From positions 248,001 through 312,000 of the forward strand of contig JAIYAN010000012.1 in assembly GCA_027489035.1 (NCBI GenBank): 64,000 nucleotides of DNA. The letters are read 5' to 3'. The notes below the pieces were generated by a model, which saw only the letters and a list, made by a program, of their open reading frames with translations, ran no database searches and was not told the origin of the DNA. Shown in pieces: positions 1 through 9,345 of the stretch (position 1 is its first letter; each line of letters opens with the position of its first letter). Made by a program: the position numbers and the translations under genes. The stretch comes from Chitinophagaceae bacterium (GTDB lineage: Bacteria; Bacteroidota; Bacteroidia; Chitinophagales; Chitinophagaceae).

Positions 1-9
1 ACCGTGGGC
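1..9. repeat. Truncated REP-like palindrome half (ACCGTGGGC) at window edge
   Basis: accgtgggctaatgaattaaattcccc resembles 41425-41450 (accgtggactaatgagttaaatgtccc) downstream of a full palindrome. Confidence 0.5.
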
Positions 10-71
10 TAATGAATTAAATTCCCCAAAAAATATCATTCTTCCCCCTTGGGGGACTGAAGGGGCTCTCA

Positions 72-90
72 CCCCTCAAATAGTTGGAGG
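72..90 (+). promoter_or_regulatory. 5'-leader palindromic element CCTCAAATAGTTGGAGG (copy 1)
   Basis: Exact 17-mer shared with 8472-8488 and (inverted) 10668-10684; about 31 nt before ATG at 122. Confidence 0.6.
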
Positions 91-121
91 TCATCCCTTT
101 TAGTTTTACTAAAAAAACAAC

Positions 122-946
122 ATGACCACAAACACACTTACCGAAAAGCTTAAAAAAATATTTATAGAAGAAGCTTACGGAAAGCCCGCTACAGATAATT
201 ATGAGTTGGGTATTCAACACTGCATTCGCGCAACGGTTATTTACGATCCCATGCATCGATTACGCAGTGTATATCAATGCGGAGAAGACGGTTGGCTTAG
301 GCCAGAAGAACTTGCATTTGAACATGGATCACTCAAAGTAGACGATGCACCGCACTGGGATGTAAAAGTTGATGGTACTCAAATCATGCACTGTTGGGGT
401 CCCATGAATTTTGATTTCTATAACATCGTAGAGATAACTCAAGATGAAAGCAATCTGCTCAAGGAAGAGAAAATTAAAATAGATTTCGACAAAACACAAA
501 GGGGGAAAGCATTACCCATACTAAAAGAAAAGCTGGTTCAGAAAATGCCTTCATTAAATTATTTATTCACTGGCGATTTAGAAATCAATCATGGTATTCA
601 CCTCAAAGAAATAAAACGAGGCATGCACATGGATATGCCACACAAACCCCGATACGGAAATACTGGTTGGGTGGCCAATCAGGTGTTGGGTTGGGGTGCC
701 AATATTGGTTGGGACATTACACTCGATGGAAAGTTTGTTTGCTGCAGGGTGCATTATGATGACTATATCAATTTTGAAGTTGAATTTTTAGATCAAGCAG
801 AAATTGAAACCTACAAAGCAAAATATCAACAAACCGATAAAGCATTAATCAATCGATTGGCTACATTAACCGAAATGTTTGAAAGAAAATTGATTGATGA
901 AACGGAGTATCAACAAAAGAAAACGCAAATATTAAATGAGCTTTAA
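122..946 (+). CDS. Hypothetical protein with SHOCT-like C-terminal helix
   Basis: 274-aa ORF; C-term LATLTEMFERKLIDETEYQQKKTQIL resembles SHOCT-type tails. Confidence 0.75.
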   Translation: MTTNTLTEKLKKIFIEEAYGKPATDNYELGIQHCIRATVIYDPMHRLRSVYQCGEDGWLRPEELAFEHGSLKVDDAPHWDVKVDGTQIMHCWGPMNFDFYNIVEITQDESNLLKEEKIKIDFDKTQRGKALPILKEKLVQKMPSLNYLFTGDLEINHGIHLKEIKRGMHMDMPHKPRYGNTGWVANQVLGWGANIGWDITLDGKFVCCRVHYDDYINFEVEFLDQAEIETYKAKYQQTDKALINRLATLTEMFERKLIDETEYQQKKTQILNEL

Positions 947-982
947 ACATAATAAATAATATATTTACTAAACAACCCACAC

Positions 983-1420
983 ATGAACAATCAATCTCCA
1001 ATGCCATCCATAAAGGAAATCATCTTTCAAGTATTTGGTGTATCCTTACCCATTAGAGGCGGCATGGGCAATAGTATGGAAAACGCAGTTATCATAGAAC
1101 GCAGCTTGCCTTTTAATGATTATGTGTCTATTGAGCACGAAGTGTTGAATTTTATCGCAAAAGGAAGGGATTTACATTCTTGGCAAAAGGTAGGACAACA
1201 ATTGTTGTTTGAAAATGGAAAAACCTACGACAAGCTTTTGGTAACTGTTGTGATCAATCAAAATGGAAAACTTGTACAACAAACCGAAAACCATTATTTT
1301 GACATCACCGAATGTTTTGGTCCCGAAAAAGAAACGCAATCTGATGAAGATAAAAAGTTGGCAGACATGAAATTGTTTTTGGAAAAACTAAATGAGGCGA
1401 TTGAGGGGAAGGGGGAGTGA
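983..1420 (+). CDS. Hypothetical protein
   Basis: 145-aa ORF closely following previous gene. Confidence 0.7.
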   Translation: MNNQSPMPSIKEIIFQVFGVSLPIRGGMGNSMENAVIIERSLPFNDYVSIEHEVLNFIAKGRDLHSWQKVGQQLLFENGKTYDKLLVTVVINQNGKLVQQTENHYFDITECFGPEKETQSDEDKKLADMKLFLEKLNEAIEGKGE

Positions 1421-1608
1421 GGATCAAAAAATGGCTTAAAATGAGATGTTGTGGGTATTGCTTAATTAACTTTCACAACACTTTGAGTATTAAAAAATTA
1501 CTATAGTTAATAATATAATGCCAACTTAAGACTAACAACAAATCGACAGAATTGTAGGATGAAAATGTCAACATTTCGAAAAAAAGACTAATTTATTTTC
1601 TTCTCAAT

Positions 1609-1639
1609 TTTGCTTGATTGGAATATTTTTTTAATTTTG
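1609..1639 (+). promoter_or_regulatory. Putative Bacteroidota promoter TTTG-N19-TAATTTTG for the R-M operon
   Basis: TTTG at 1609-1612 and TAnnTTTG at 1632-1639, upstream of ATG 1664. Confidence 0.55.
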
Positions 1640-1663
1640 CCAAATATTGTCAAATTTAAAATT

Positions 1664-2995
1664 ATGAGTTCAATAGGGGTATTTCTAAAAGAAAAAAGAG
1701 AAAATCTCGAAATGCAATTGCAGGATGTACACACGAAAACTAATATAGGCTTATCAATATTAAGTAGAATTGAAAATGGAAAACGATTACCTACCAAACC
1801 TCAATTATTGAAATTAGCTCAGCTTTACAATTGTGACGAAAATAAGGTTCTTGTCCATTGGTTAAGCGACAAGGTGGTTTCTGAAATAAAATACGAAGAC
1901 TTTGGGCTAGAGGCATTACAAGTTGCAGAAGAAAAAGTTCTTTATGGAAAATCGATTTCATTATTTCCTGATTTAAAAAATGAAAACTATATAAACCTTG
2001 AAAGTAGACGTTATATCGGTAGTAAAGCCAAATTAACTAACTGGATTATTGAAACGCTACTAAAAGAAACAAAGAATGCAAAATCGTTGATTGATATATT
2101 TGCAGGAACAGCAAGTGTTGCAAAAGCTGCTTCTAATCATTTTTCTAAAATAATTATTAACGATATTTTACACGCAAACAATATTATTTATAAAGCATTT
2201 TTTAAAGACGATTATTGGAATAAAGATAAAATTGAAGAAATTATTGAAGAATACAATTCTATAGATCCAAGTAGATTAAATGAAAATTATTTTTCTGAGA
2301 ATTTTGGAGATAAGTTTTTTGACCATTTAAACGCTAAGAAAATAGGGTATTTGAGGGAGGATATTGAAAGACGAAAAGATCAGTTAACCGAAAAAGAATA
2401 CTCAATATTGTTAGCTACTCTAATTTACAATATTGACAAAATTGCTAATACCGTAGGGCATTTTGATGCTTATATTAAAAAGCCAATAAAATACAAAGAA
2501 CTAACACTTAGACTAATTAAGACTCTCGAAATTCAGAATGTTGAAATATATCAAGAAAATGCGAATGTAATTGCTAGAAAAATACAAGCTGATATTGCAT
2601 ATATAGACCCACCATACAACTCTCGTCAATACAGTAGGTTTTATCACGTGTATGACAATTTAATTCAATGGAACAAACCTGCACTTTTTGGAGTAGCTTT
2701 GAAGCCTGAGCCGGAAAATATGAGTGTCTATTGTACAGTAAATGCCAAGGTAGCTTTTAGTGACCTAATAGAAAACTTAAATGTAAAATACATTGCAGTT
2801 TCTTACAATAACACGTATAATTCAAAAAGTAATTCCTCAGAGAACAAAATAAAACTTGAAACAATTGATGAAATATTGAAAAAAAAGGGTAAGACAAAAG
2901 TCTTTGAATGTTCTCATCGTTTTTTTAATACAGGTAAAACGGAATTTGATGACCATAAAGAATTATTATTTATAACCAAAGTAAATGGCAAATAA
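1664..2995 (+). CDS. XRE-type HTH fused to D12-class N6-adenine DNA methyltransferase (R-M system M1)
   Basis: N-term MSSIGVFLKEKRENLEMQLQDVHTKTNIGLSILSRIENGKRLPTKPQL (HTH_3); C-term MTase with FAGTASVAKAA and AYIDPPYNSRQYSRFYHVYDNL motifs. Start set to ATG 1664 rather than 1610. Confidence 0.88.
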   Translation: MSSIGVFLKEKRENLEMQLQDVHTKTNIGLSILSRIENGKRLPTKPQLLKLAQLYNCDENKVLVHWLSDKVVSEIKYEDFGLEALQVAEEKVLYGKSISLFPDLKNENYINLESRRYIGSKAKLTNWIIETLLKETKNAKSLIDIFAGTASVAKAASNHFSKIIINDILHANNIIYKAFFKDDYWNKDKIEEIIEEYNSIDPSRLNENYFSENFGDKFFDHLNAKKIGYLREDIERRKDQLTEKEYSILLATLIYNIDKIANTVGHFDAYIKKPIKYKELTLRLIKTLEIQNVEIYQENANVIARKIQADIAYIDPPYNSRQYSRFYHVYDNLIQWNKPALFGVALKPEPENMSVYCTVNAKVAFSDLIENLNVKYIAVSYNNTYNSKSNSSENKIKLETIDEILKKKGKTKVFECSHRFFNTGKTEFDDHKELLFITKVNGK

Positions 2996-3896
2996 TCTTA
3001 ATCGTTCGCCGTTATTTTATGTTGGCGACAAATACAAACTTTTAAAAGAAATCCTACCATATTTCCCCAAAAAAATAGATAGGTTTATTGAACCGTTTAC
3101 AGGTGGTGGTTCTGTTTTTCTTAATGTAGATGCCAAAAAACATTTACTAAATGATATTGATAAAAACGTATATTTATTGCATGCGTTTTTAAAGAAGCAT
3201 TCAAAAAAGCCAAATAAGTTTTTTAAAGAAGTTCAAAAGATAATTTTTGAATACAATTTATCACGTTCATTTCAAGAAGATATTATTCCTGCTGAATTAA
3301 AATTAAAGTACAAGAAAACATACTACGCAAAATTCAATAAGGATAATTTCAATAAATTAAAATCTGATTTTAATAATTCCGAAAAAGATAATTTATATAA
3401 GTTTTATGTACTTTTAATTTATGGATTTAATCGAATGATAAGATTTAATCGTTCTGGTGATTATAATTTGCCTGTAGGAAATGTAGATTTTAATAGTAAT
3501 GTAGTTAATGCTTTAAAAAGCTATTTTGAAAATGTAAAAAAAGCAAATATTGAAATTAACAATCTTGATTATATAGATTTTCTAAAAAAAGCAAAACCAA
3601 CTAAAAAAGACTTTTTATATTTTGATCCACCCTATTTAATTACGTTTAGTGAATACAATAAACTGTGGAATGATAAGAACGAAATTGATTTAATAAAAAC
3701 TCTTGATAATCTTAATAAATTGGGAATAAGATTTGCAGTTTCAAATGTCACTCATTATAAAGAAAGAGAAAACAAAATATTCAAAGATTGGTCTAAGAAA
3801 TATAACGTTTTTCAAGTCAAGAGTAACTACATTAGTTACCACGATAATTCAATAAAAATATTTAATGAAGTTTTAATTACAAATTATGAGTACTAG
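2985..3896 (+). CDS. Dam-family N6-adenine DNA methyltransferase (R-M system M2)
   Basis: FIEPFTGGGSVFLNV and FLYFDPPYLITFSEYNKLW motifs; overlaps upstream gene by 11 nt. Confidence 0.9.
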   Translation: MANNLNRSPLFYVGDKYKLLKEILPYFPKKIDRFIEPFTGGGSVFLNVDAKKHLLNDIDKNVYLLHAFLKKHSKKPNKFFKEVQKIIFEYNLSRSFQEDIIPAELKLKYKKTYYAKFNKDNFNKLKSDFNNSEKDNLYKFYVLLIYGFNRMIRFNRSGDYNLPVGNVDFNSNVVNALKSYFENVKKANIEINNLDYIDFLKKAKPTKKDFLYFDPPYLITFSEYNKLWNDKNEIDLIKTLDNLNKLGIRFAVSNVTHYKERENKIFKDWSKKYNVFQVKSNYISYHDNSIKIFNEVLITNYEY

Positions 3897-5481
3897 AGCA
3901 TCAGAATACAAACCGTTATTGTTTACAACAACAATGAGAAATCCAGCAAGAATGAAGGGCTTATTGAATATCCTAAGTGGGTACAATAACCTAATTCTAA
4001 CAAATGAATTAACCATTCAAATAATGGGTGAAGTAATTAGTTATGGATTATATCGCCCAATGTCAAACACAGAAATAATAATTAATAAATGGGGTGGCTC
4101 AAAAATTTCAGAAAATTCTCAAATCGGCGAACAATTATTAAATGACGATGAAGTAAATTATTTAATCCAAAATAATCCACAAAACCATAAAGAAGCAGGT
4201 TTCGAAAAAGGGTGGCCATCAAGATTTGCTACTGTTTTTGACTTTCCAAAAGAACTTGGTTTTGTGTTCTATAAAATAAATGAACCAATTGAATTCTCAA
4301 CATTAGGTTTGAGACTAGCTAACTCTGTTAGTATCGAAGTTCAAGGAAATCAAATTTTGTATTCAGAAAGCAATCCTGAAATTGAACAACAAGTATTTTT
4401 ACACGCAATGGCAAAGTCACAAAGAAACAATCCTTTTGTACGTGTATTAAATGAAAACGTGCCTTTAATTTTGCTTTTAGAAGTAATAAAAAAATTAGAT
4501 GCCGACCCTGAATATAATGGTGCTGGAATTTCAATGTTAGAATTGCCCTTAGTAATTTTTTGGAAAGACAATAACTCTGAAGCATTATATCAAAGAATTA
4601 AACAGATACGAGAAGAATTCGGTTATTCACCTAGCTGGGAAGTAATAATAGAAATATGTGTTGAAGAAATAATGGCTGGTGAATTTAAAAAGTTTGAGCC
4701 CAAGTCTATAATGATTGAATATCCCGATGAATTTATTAGAAAAATGAGGTTAACTGGTTTGATTTCATTAAGAGGTGGTGGTAGATTTATAGACATAAAT
4801 CAAAATGAGATTGAAAAAGTTAATTATGTATTAGCCAATTATTCAACATATCCAAAGTTTTCTTCTGAAAGAGAATATTTCAATTATATGGCAGAGGTTG
4901 ATGTTAACTTAATTACAGAGACCACAACAACATTACCAGTTGAAGTAAACAATGCTCTATTAGAAAAATGGGTTGGTATTTATAATTGGGAAACAATTAA
5001 AATCGAATTAGAAATTCTTGCAGCAAAGAAAACATCAAAAGATGGTGTACTTAAATATCTTACTAATCCAACACGTTTAGAATTCTTAACTTCAATTGCT
5101 ATAAAATCTAAACTACCGAATGTAATAGTAATTCCAAATTATCCCTGCGATGATGAAGGAATACCAACATCTACAGCAGGCGGTGGCAAAGGAGATATTG
5201 AGTGCATAGAAGACAATAATGGAATTTTAGTTGAAGTTACAATGTCAGAAGGAAGAACACAAACAATAATGGAAGTTTGGCCAATTACTAGACATCTAGA
5301 AGCTTTTAAAAGTAATTTTGATAACGCTATGTGTTATTTTGTTGCACCTACAATATTTACTGATAGTCAAAGACAAATAAGATTTGTAAAGTCAGAAGAA
5401 AATCAGACAATAGAGCCGTTTACCATTAATTTATTTATTACTCATTTAGAAAGTGCAAATAAACTTTTTATAAATAACTAA
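3886..5481 (+). CDS. AlwI-family type II (IIS) restriction endonuclease
   Basis: N-term KPLLFTTTMRNPARMKGLLNIL...LTNELT...SYGLYRP and C-term GGGKGDIECIEDNNGILVEVTMSEGRTQ typical of the AlwI family; overlaps M2 by 11 nt. Confidence 0.88.
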   Translation: MSTRASEYKPLLFTTTMRNPARMKGLLNILSGYNNLILTNELTIQIMGEVISYGLYRPMSNTEIIINKWGGSKISENSQIGEQLLNDDEVNYLIQNNPQNHKEAGFEKGWPSRFATVFDFPKELGFVFYKINEPIEFSTLGLRLANSVSIEVQGNQILYSESNPEIEQQVFLHAMAKSQRNNPFVRVLNENVPLILLLEVIKKLDADPEYNGAGISMLELPLVIFWKDNNSEALYQRIKQIREEFGYSPSWEVIIEICVEEIMAGEFKKFEPKSIMIEYPDEFIRKMRLTGLISLRGGGRFIDINQNEIEKVNYVLANYSTYPKFSSEREYFNYMAEVDVNLITETTTTLPVEVNNALLEKWVGIYNWETIKIELEILAAKKTSKDGVLKYLTNPTRLEFLTSIAIKSKLPNVIVIPNYPCDDEGIPTSTAGGGKGDIECIEDNNGILVEVTMSEGRTQTIMEVWPITRHLEAFKSNFDNAMCYFVAPTIFTDSQRQIRFVKSEENQTIEPFTINLFITHLESANKLFINN

Positions 5482-5482
5482 A

Positions 5483-5896
5483 ATGGGCAAAACAATTACT
5501 ACGTATCTGATAGAAGGAAATCCTCAAGGTGCTCAATATGTTTTTATTAGTAACAAAATTTGTAAAATGCTTTTGGTTCCTAGAGCAAATCTTTCAATTA
5601 TTAATTTGCGTGAAGAGCTTCAAAATCCAGCATTTTACATTCTAATTGGTGAGGATGAAAATCAACAATCAAAGGCATATTTGGGTGAGACAGAGAATTT
5701 CAAAGAAAGAATAAAAATCCACGATTATAAAAAGAAGTTCTGGCAAAAGGCACTCGTTTTTATTTCGAAAGACGGTGCAATGACAAAGGCAGATGTTCAA
5801 TATTTAGAACATTTAGCTGTAAATGTTGCATCTAAAGCAAAGCGATTTATTCTTGACGAAAATAAGCAAACGCCAAAAGCCCCTAATCTTCCTTAG
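5483..5896 (+). CDS. GIY-YIG nuclease domain protein, N-terminal part of an interrupted gene
   Basis: NPAFYILIGEDENQQSKAYLGETENFKERIKIHD; ends at TAG 5894-5896, in frame with the next ORF. Confidence 0.75.
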   Translation: MGKTITTYLIEGNPQGAQYVFISNKICKMLLVPRANLSIINLREELQNPAFYILIGEDENQQSKAYLGETENFKERIKIHDYKKKFWQKALVFISKDGAMTKADVQYLEHLAVNVASKAKRFILDENKQTPKAPNLP

Positions 5897-5902
5897 CACC
5901 AA

Positions 5903-6319
5903 ATGGACAGTATGTTAGAGTTTTTTGAAGATGTAAAATTACTCACATCATTTAATGGTTGTGACATTTTTGAAATTATTGAACAAAAAGACAAACACAT
6001 ATTTTTCGCAAGTTACAGAGGTTCTGATGCTAAAGGGTTCTATAATGAAAATGGGTTTACTGTACTTAGAGGCAGTATACTAGCAAAAGATACCGTTCCT
6101 TCTTTTGGCTGGAGAGAAAAAAGAGAAAAGGAAATCAAAGAATTCGCAATTGAAAAGGATGGAAAAATAATTCTAGATTATGATAAAACTTTTTCAAGCC
6201 CAAGTTCTGCAGCAGACTTTTGTATTGGTAGTAGCAATAATGGTTGGATTATATGGAGAGACAAAAAAGGACAAACATTGGATGATGTGTATAGAAAAAA
6301 ACTAGAAGAAAAAATTTAA
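5903..6319 (+). pseudogene. DUF4357-like C-terminal part of the same GIY-YIG protein, separated by an in-frame TAG
   Basis: Same frame as 5483-5896 (offset 420); GFTVLRGS...SSPSSAADFCIGSSNNGWIIWRDKKGQTL matches DUF4357 pattern. Confidence 0.7.
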
Positions 6320-6709
6320 TTTACGTAGACCCAACTTCCCAACCTCCCCAACCCCCAACCTAATCCCAATTTCCATCCCTTCCTTAAACTCCCTATCCTC
6401 CAAACTTATATGCAATTCACTCGGTTGTTTTGCTACATATTTTTTCGCTACATCTGTATCAATAAAGCCAAACACATCCATTAATTCGAAACGGTTAAAT
6501 TCAAATTTACCCGGCAATTGCCAGCAGAAGCAGTTGTAATTATTATTCGCACAAACCAGCGTCCATCTTATACCCAAAGGTTCATCTGATTTGTTTATTT
6601 GATTGCCAATCACCTCGAGCATTTCTATTTTTTCAAAACCTATATCAGATCTAAGTATAATTTTGGGTGATGCTTGGCTAAGTTGTAACTGTATGGTTTT
6701 GCTGATCAT
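6302..6709 (-). CDS. Hypothetical protein
   Basis: 135-aa ORF, convergent with upstream operon. Confidence 0.6.
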   Translation of the reverse strand: MISKTIQLQLSQASPKIILRSDIGFEKIEMLEVIGNQINKSDEPLGIRWTLVCANNNYNCFCWQLPGKFEFNRFELMDVFGFIDTDVAKKYVAKQPSELHISLEDREFKEGMEIGIRLGVGEVGKLGLRKLNFFF

Positions 6710-6852
6710 GATGTTGTAATAATTTTTTATGTCATTAAAATTAATGAATCATCAATTGGTTTTAATAGTTGCGTTATTTATTTCAATAAATTACACTTAC
6801 ATCAACACCGAAACCCATTCTCCACTTCTCTAACTTCCCCTTTACTTTTCAC

Positions 6853-6870
6853 CCCTCAACAAATTGGAGG
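6853..6870 (+). promoter_or_regulatory. 5'-leader palindromic element, variant CCTCAACAAATTGGAGG (copy 2)
   Basis: Same stem CCTCAA/TTGGAGG, different loop. Confidence 0.5.
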
Positions 6871-6929
6871 TTTGCACCCATTATATTTGACGGGTAATGA
6901 TTATATTGAATACCTAAACAAAATCTATA

Positions 6930-7414
6930 TGGCCAAACAACATCAGGAGTTGATTGAATTTTTACAAAACAACAACTTCAAAGCAGATTGTTCACAATGC
7001 GGCACACCGTTTCATTTAAAAGATGCGGTGCTTTTTCCCATTGATGAATTTACTCCAGAATCAAAAGCAAAAATGATTGAAATCAAAAAAGCTTTAAAAG
7101 AAAGAAAATTATCATTACAACAATTGACTGCTAAAAAGAAACAGAAAATTGAAACCACCACGCAGAGTGTAAACATGGGTTTTATTTTGGAAAGATTGGC
7201 GCCAGTGCTTGAGCAGTTTCGATTCAACAAAAACGATTGCCGTAGTGTATTCGATCCCATCGATTATGTCATCTTCGACGGCTTGCACAAAAAAGGAAAG
7301 GTGGAAAAGATATTTTTCATAGACATTAAATCAGGCGCAGCCAAATTGAAAAAAAATCAAAAGGCCATCAAAACAAAAGTTGAGGAGAAGAAAGTTGAAT
7401 TTAAATTATACTAA
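6930..7414 (+). CDS. Holliday-junction-resolvase-like nuclease with N-terminal CxxC motif
   Basis: CSQCGTPF; ILERLAPVLEQF; DPIDYVIFDGL...KIFFIDIKSG (E, D, D-x-K pattern). Start within the 6872 ORF uncertain. Confidence 0.6.
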
Positions 7415-7433
7415 AACAAAAAAATTAATCGAT

Positions 7434-7955
7434 ATGCAACATCAAGAAATGTTATTGTTTTTTCAATACCAACGCGAAATATTTGGCATCTGTCCATGCT
7501 GTGATGAATTTATCCGATTGAGCGATTGTAAAATTTATAAAGACGAACGTAAGAGCAGCGACTGGCTTGATAAATTGGGCAATGAAGAAAGAAAATTGGA
7601 TACACTAGAAGCGCAGATAACTGAAGACTTAAAATTTTACAATGAAGAGGCACGCGAAAAGGGTAGAAAAGAAGCGAATAAAAAAATGAAGAAAGTAGAT
7701 AAAATATTTACACCGCAAAAATTAAATCCTGATGATGCTAAAGTAATATTTCATCCGGTAGATTTTGTAGTATTCAACGGCATGAAGAATGGCAGCAATG
7801 GCGAAGCGCTGAAAAATATTGTTTTATTGGATAGCGAAAAAAAATCAACCGAGCATAAGCAAGTGCAAAATAGCATCATCAAAACCATTGAAAACCAAAT
7901 CTATGAGTGGATTACGTTGAGGGTGGATGTGGATGGAAATATTAGTGAGGAGTGA
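7434..7955 (+). CDS. Divergent paralogue of the preceding resolvase-like protein
   Basis: CPCCDEF and HPVDFVVFNG...NIVLLDSEKK align with the upstream protein; catalytic E and D-x-K not clearly conserved. Confidence 0.55.
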   Translation: MQHQEMLLFFQYQREIFGICPCCDEFIRLSDCKIYKDERKSSDWLDKLGNEERKLDTLEAQITEDLKFYNEEAREKGRKEANKKMKKVDKIFTPQKLNPDDAKVIFHPVDFVVFNGMKNGSNGEALKNIVLLDSEKKSTEHKQVQNSIIKTIENQIYEWITLRVDVDGNISEE

Positions 7956-7987
7956 TGATTTAAAATGACAAGTTTATTTTTATCACT

Positions 7988-8004
7988 CCTCATAAAATCG
8001 GAGG
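7988..8004 (+). promoter_or_regulatory. 5'-leader palindromic element, variant CCTCATAAAATCGGAGG (copy 3)
   Basis: CCTC/GAGG ends conserved; 39 nt before ATG 8044. Confidence 0.45.
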
Positions 8005-8043
8005 TCTGGCATTATATCTTCGGTTTATTAAAATCAACATTAT

Positions 8044-8454
8044 ATGCCAAATCAAAATTTAACCAAGCAAACAAATTTAGTTGAAATCAACATTTCTCCA
8101 CTGGATCAAATTTATGATTCTTTACATGAAGAAGGACAAACCATTGTGCATTGCCTTTATGTGTCCAAATCAAAATTTGTAAATGGTGGTTGGGTAAATA
8201 TTCATCCAACAACCTTTTTGGTACGCAATGAGGAAACGCTTCCATTATTACACGCCGAAAATATTCCAATGGCACCAAGTATGCATATGTTTAAAAGACC
8301 AGGCGAATTAAAAAATTTCACCCTTATTTTTCCAGCCATACCTAAAGAATGGGATCAGTTTAGTTTGATAGAAGAATGTAGCTCAGGCGGTGGGTTTGTT
8401 GTAAAAAACCTTTCGCGAAATGATTCAGGTGTGTATCAAGTTTCACTGTATTAA
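8044..8454 (+). CDS. Hypothetical protein
   Basis: 136-aa ORF with upstream leader element. Confidence 0.7.
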   Translation: MPNQNLTKQTNLVEINISPLDQIYDSLHEEGQTIVHCLYVSKSKFVNGGWVNIHPTTFLVRNEETLPLLHAENIPMAPSMHMFKRPGELKNFTLIFPAIPKEWDQFSLIEECSSGGGFVVKNLSRNDSGVYQVSLY

Positions 8455-8471
8455 AAAGATATTTTTTCAGT

Positions 8472-8488
8472 CCTCAAATAGTTGGAGG
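8472..8488 (+). promoter_or_regulatory. 5'-leader palindromic element CCTCAAATAGTTGGAGG (copy 4)
   Basis: Exact 17-mer; 37 nt before ATG 8526. Confidence 0.6.
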
Positions 8489-8525
8489 TTTAGGTATTTA
8501 AGTTTGAAGTATAAAAATCATAATT

Positions 8526-8882
8526 ATGTTAGAACAAGCCATGCAATCTCCATATATTTTGGAGAAAATTAAAATTACAAGTTGGGAAAATCGTGATGTT
8601 ATCAATAAAATTTTATTGTTATTCAGATTGATGAAAAAGGACAGATTAAGTGCAGCAGAAGGTCATGTTTATTTTTTACTGCGTAATCAATACGAAGAAG
8701 CGTATATGAACTTATTGCGAGAGCTTGATCCCATTAAGTATCAGATATATCTAGAAGAGCAGGAGAAACTAAAGCTGCAAAAAGAAGTATCTCATCAAAA
8801 TGAAATTAAAAGACAACAACAAATCGTAGAGCAAGAGAAAAAAGATTATGAAATGTGGTTGTCGATTCAGAAAAGAGCTTAA
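8526..8882 (+). CDS. Hypothetical protein, charged C-terminal coiled coil
   Basis: 118-aa ORF; EEQEKLKLQKEVSHQNEIKRQQQIVEQEKK. Confidence 0.7.
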   Translation: MLEQAMQSPYILEKIKITSWENRDVINKILLLFRLMKKDRLSAAEGHVYFLLRNQYEEAYMNLLRELDPIKYQIYLEEQEKLKLQKEVSHQNEIKRQQQIVEQEKKDYEMWLSIQKRA

Positions 8883-8912
8883 TACTATTTTTCAATTTTA
8901 AATTAAATATTC

Positions 8913-9344
8913 ATGCCAGAATTTTCAGCTGCATTATTTGCAACACAAGAGCGACCTCATGGTCCAGAACATAGATTAGTAGCACATGCCTTATTATTTG
9001 AAGGAAATCGTCCTTATTGGGAAGTGTACATAGGAGGTAAAGTATTTAGATTTATTGCTCATCCCGATTTTTTATTAGAGGATGGTTTGTGGCAGTTAAA
9101 CAATTATTGTCAAATTCCAGAATCTGAATACAAGCATGATGTGAGTGACAATGCACCCATAACATTAGAAAAAGAATTCGGAGAAGACATTTGTAAGGAA
9201 GCCAGAGAAAATATTGCTAAAGAATTATCTGAAACCAATTTTCATTTCAAATTTGTACAATGGCCCGGCCATCCGATGAACAAATGGAACGATAAAATTA
9301 GTGATTTAAAAAAAGCAGGGATTCACATCACAGCTCAATCTTAG
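8913..9344 (+). CDS. Hypothetical protein
   Basis: 143-aa ORF. Confidence 0.7.
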   Translation: MPEFSAALFATQERPHGPEHRLVAHALLFEGNRPYWEVYIGGKVFRFIAHPDFLLEDGLWQLNNYCQIPESEYKHDVSDNAPITLEKEFGEDICKEARENIAKELSETNFHFKFVQWPGHPMNKWNDKISDLKKAGIHITAQS

Positions 9345-9345
9345 A

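Noticed and set aside
72-90. GGAGG as Shine-Dalgarno site
   Set aside because: 31-39 nt from the start codons, too far, and Bacteroidota rarely use SD; it is part of a palindrome
17-256. 79-aa minus-strand ORF at window start
   Set aside because: Overlaps a longer ORF and repeat sequence; no recognisable features
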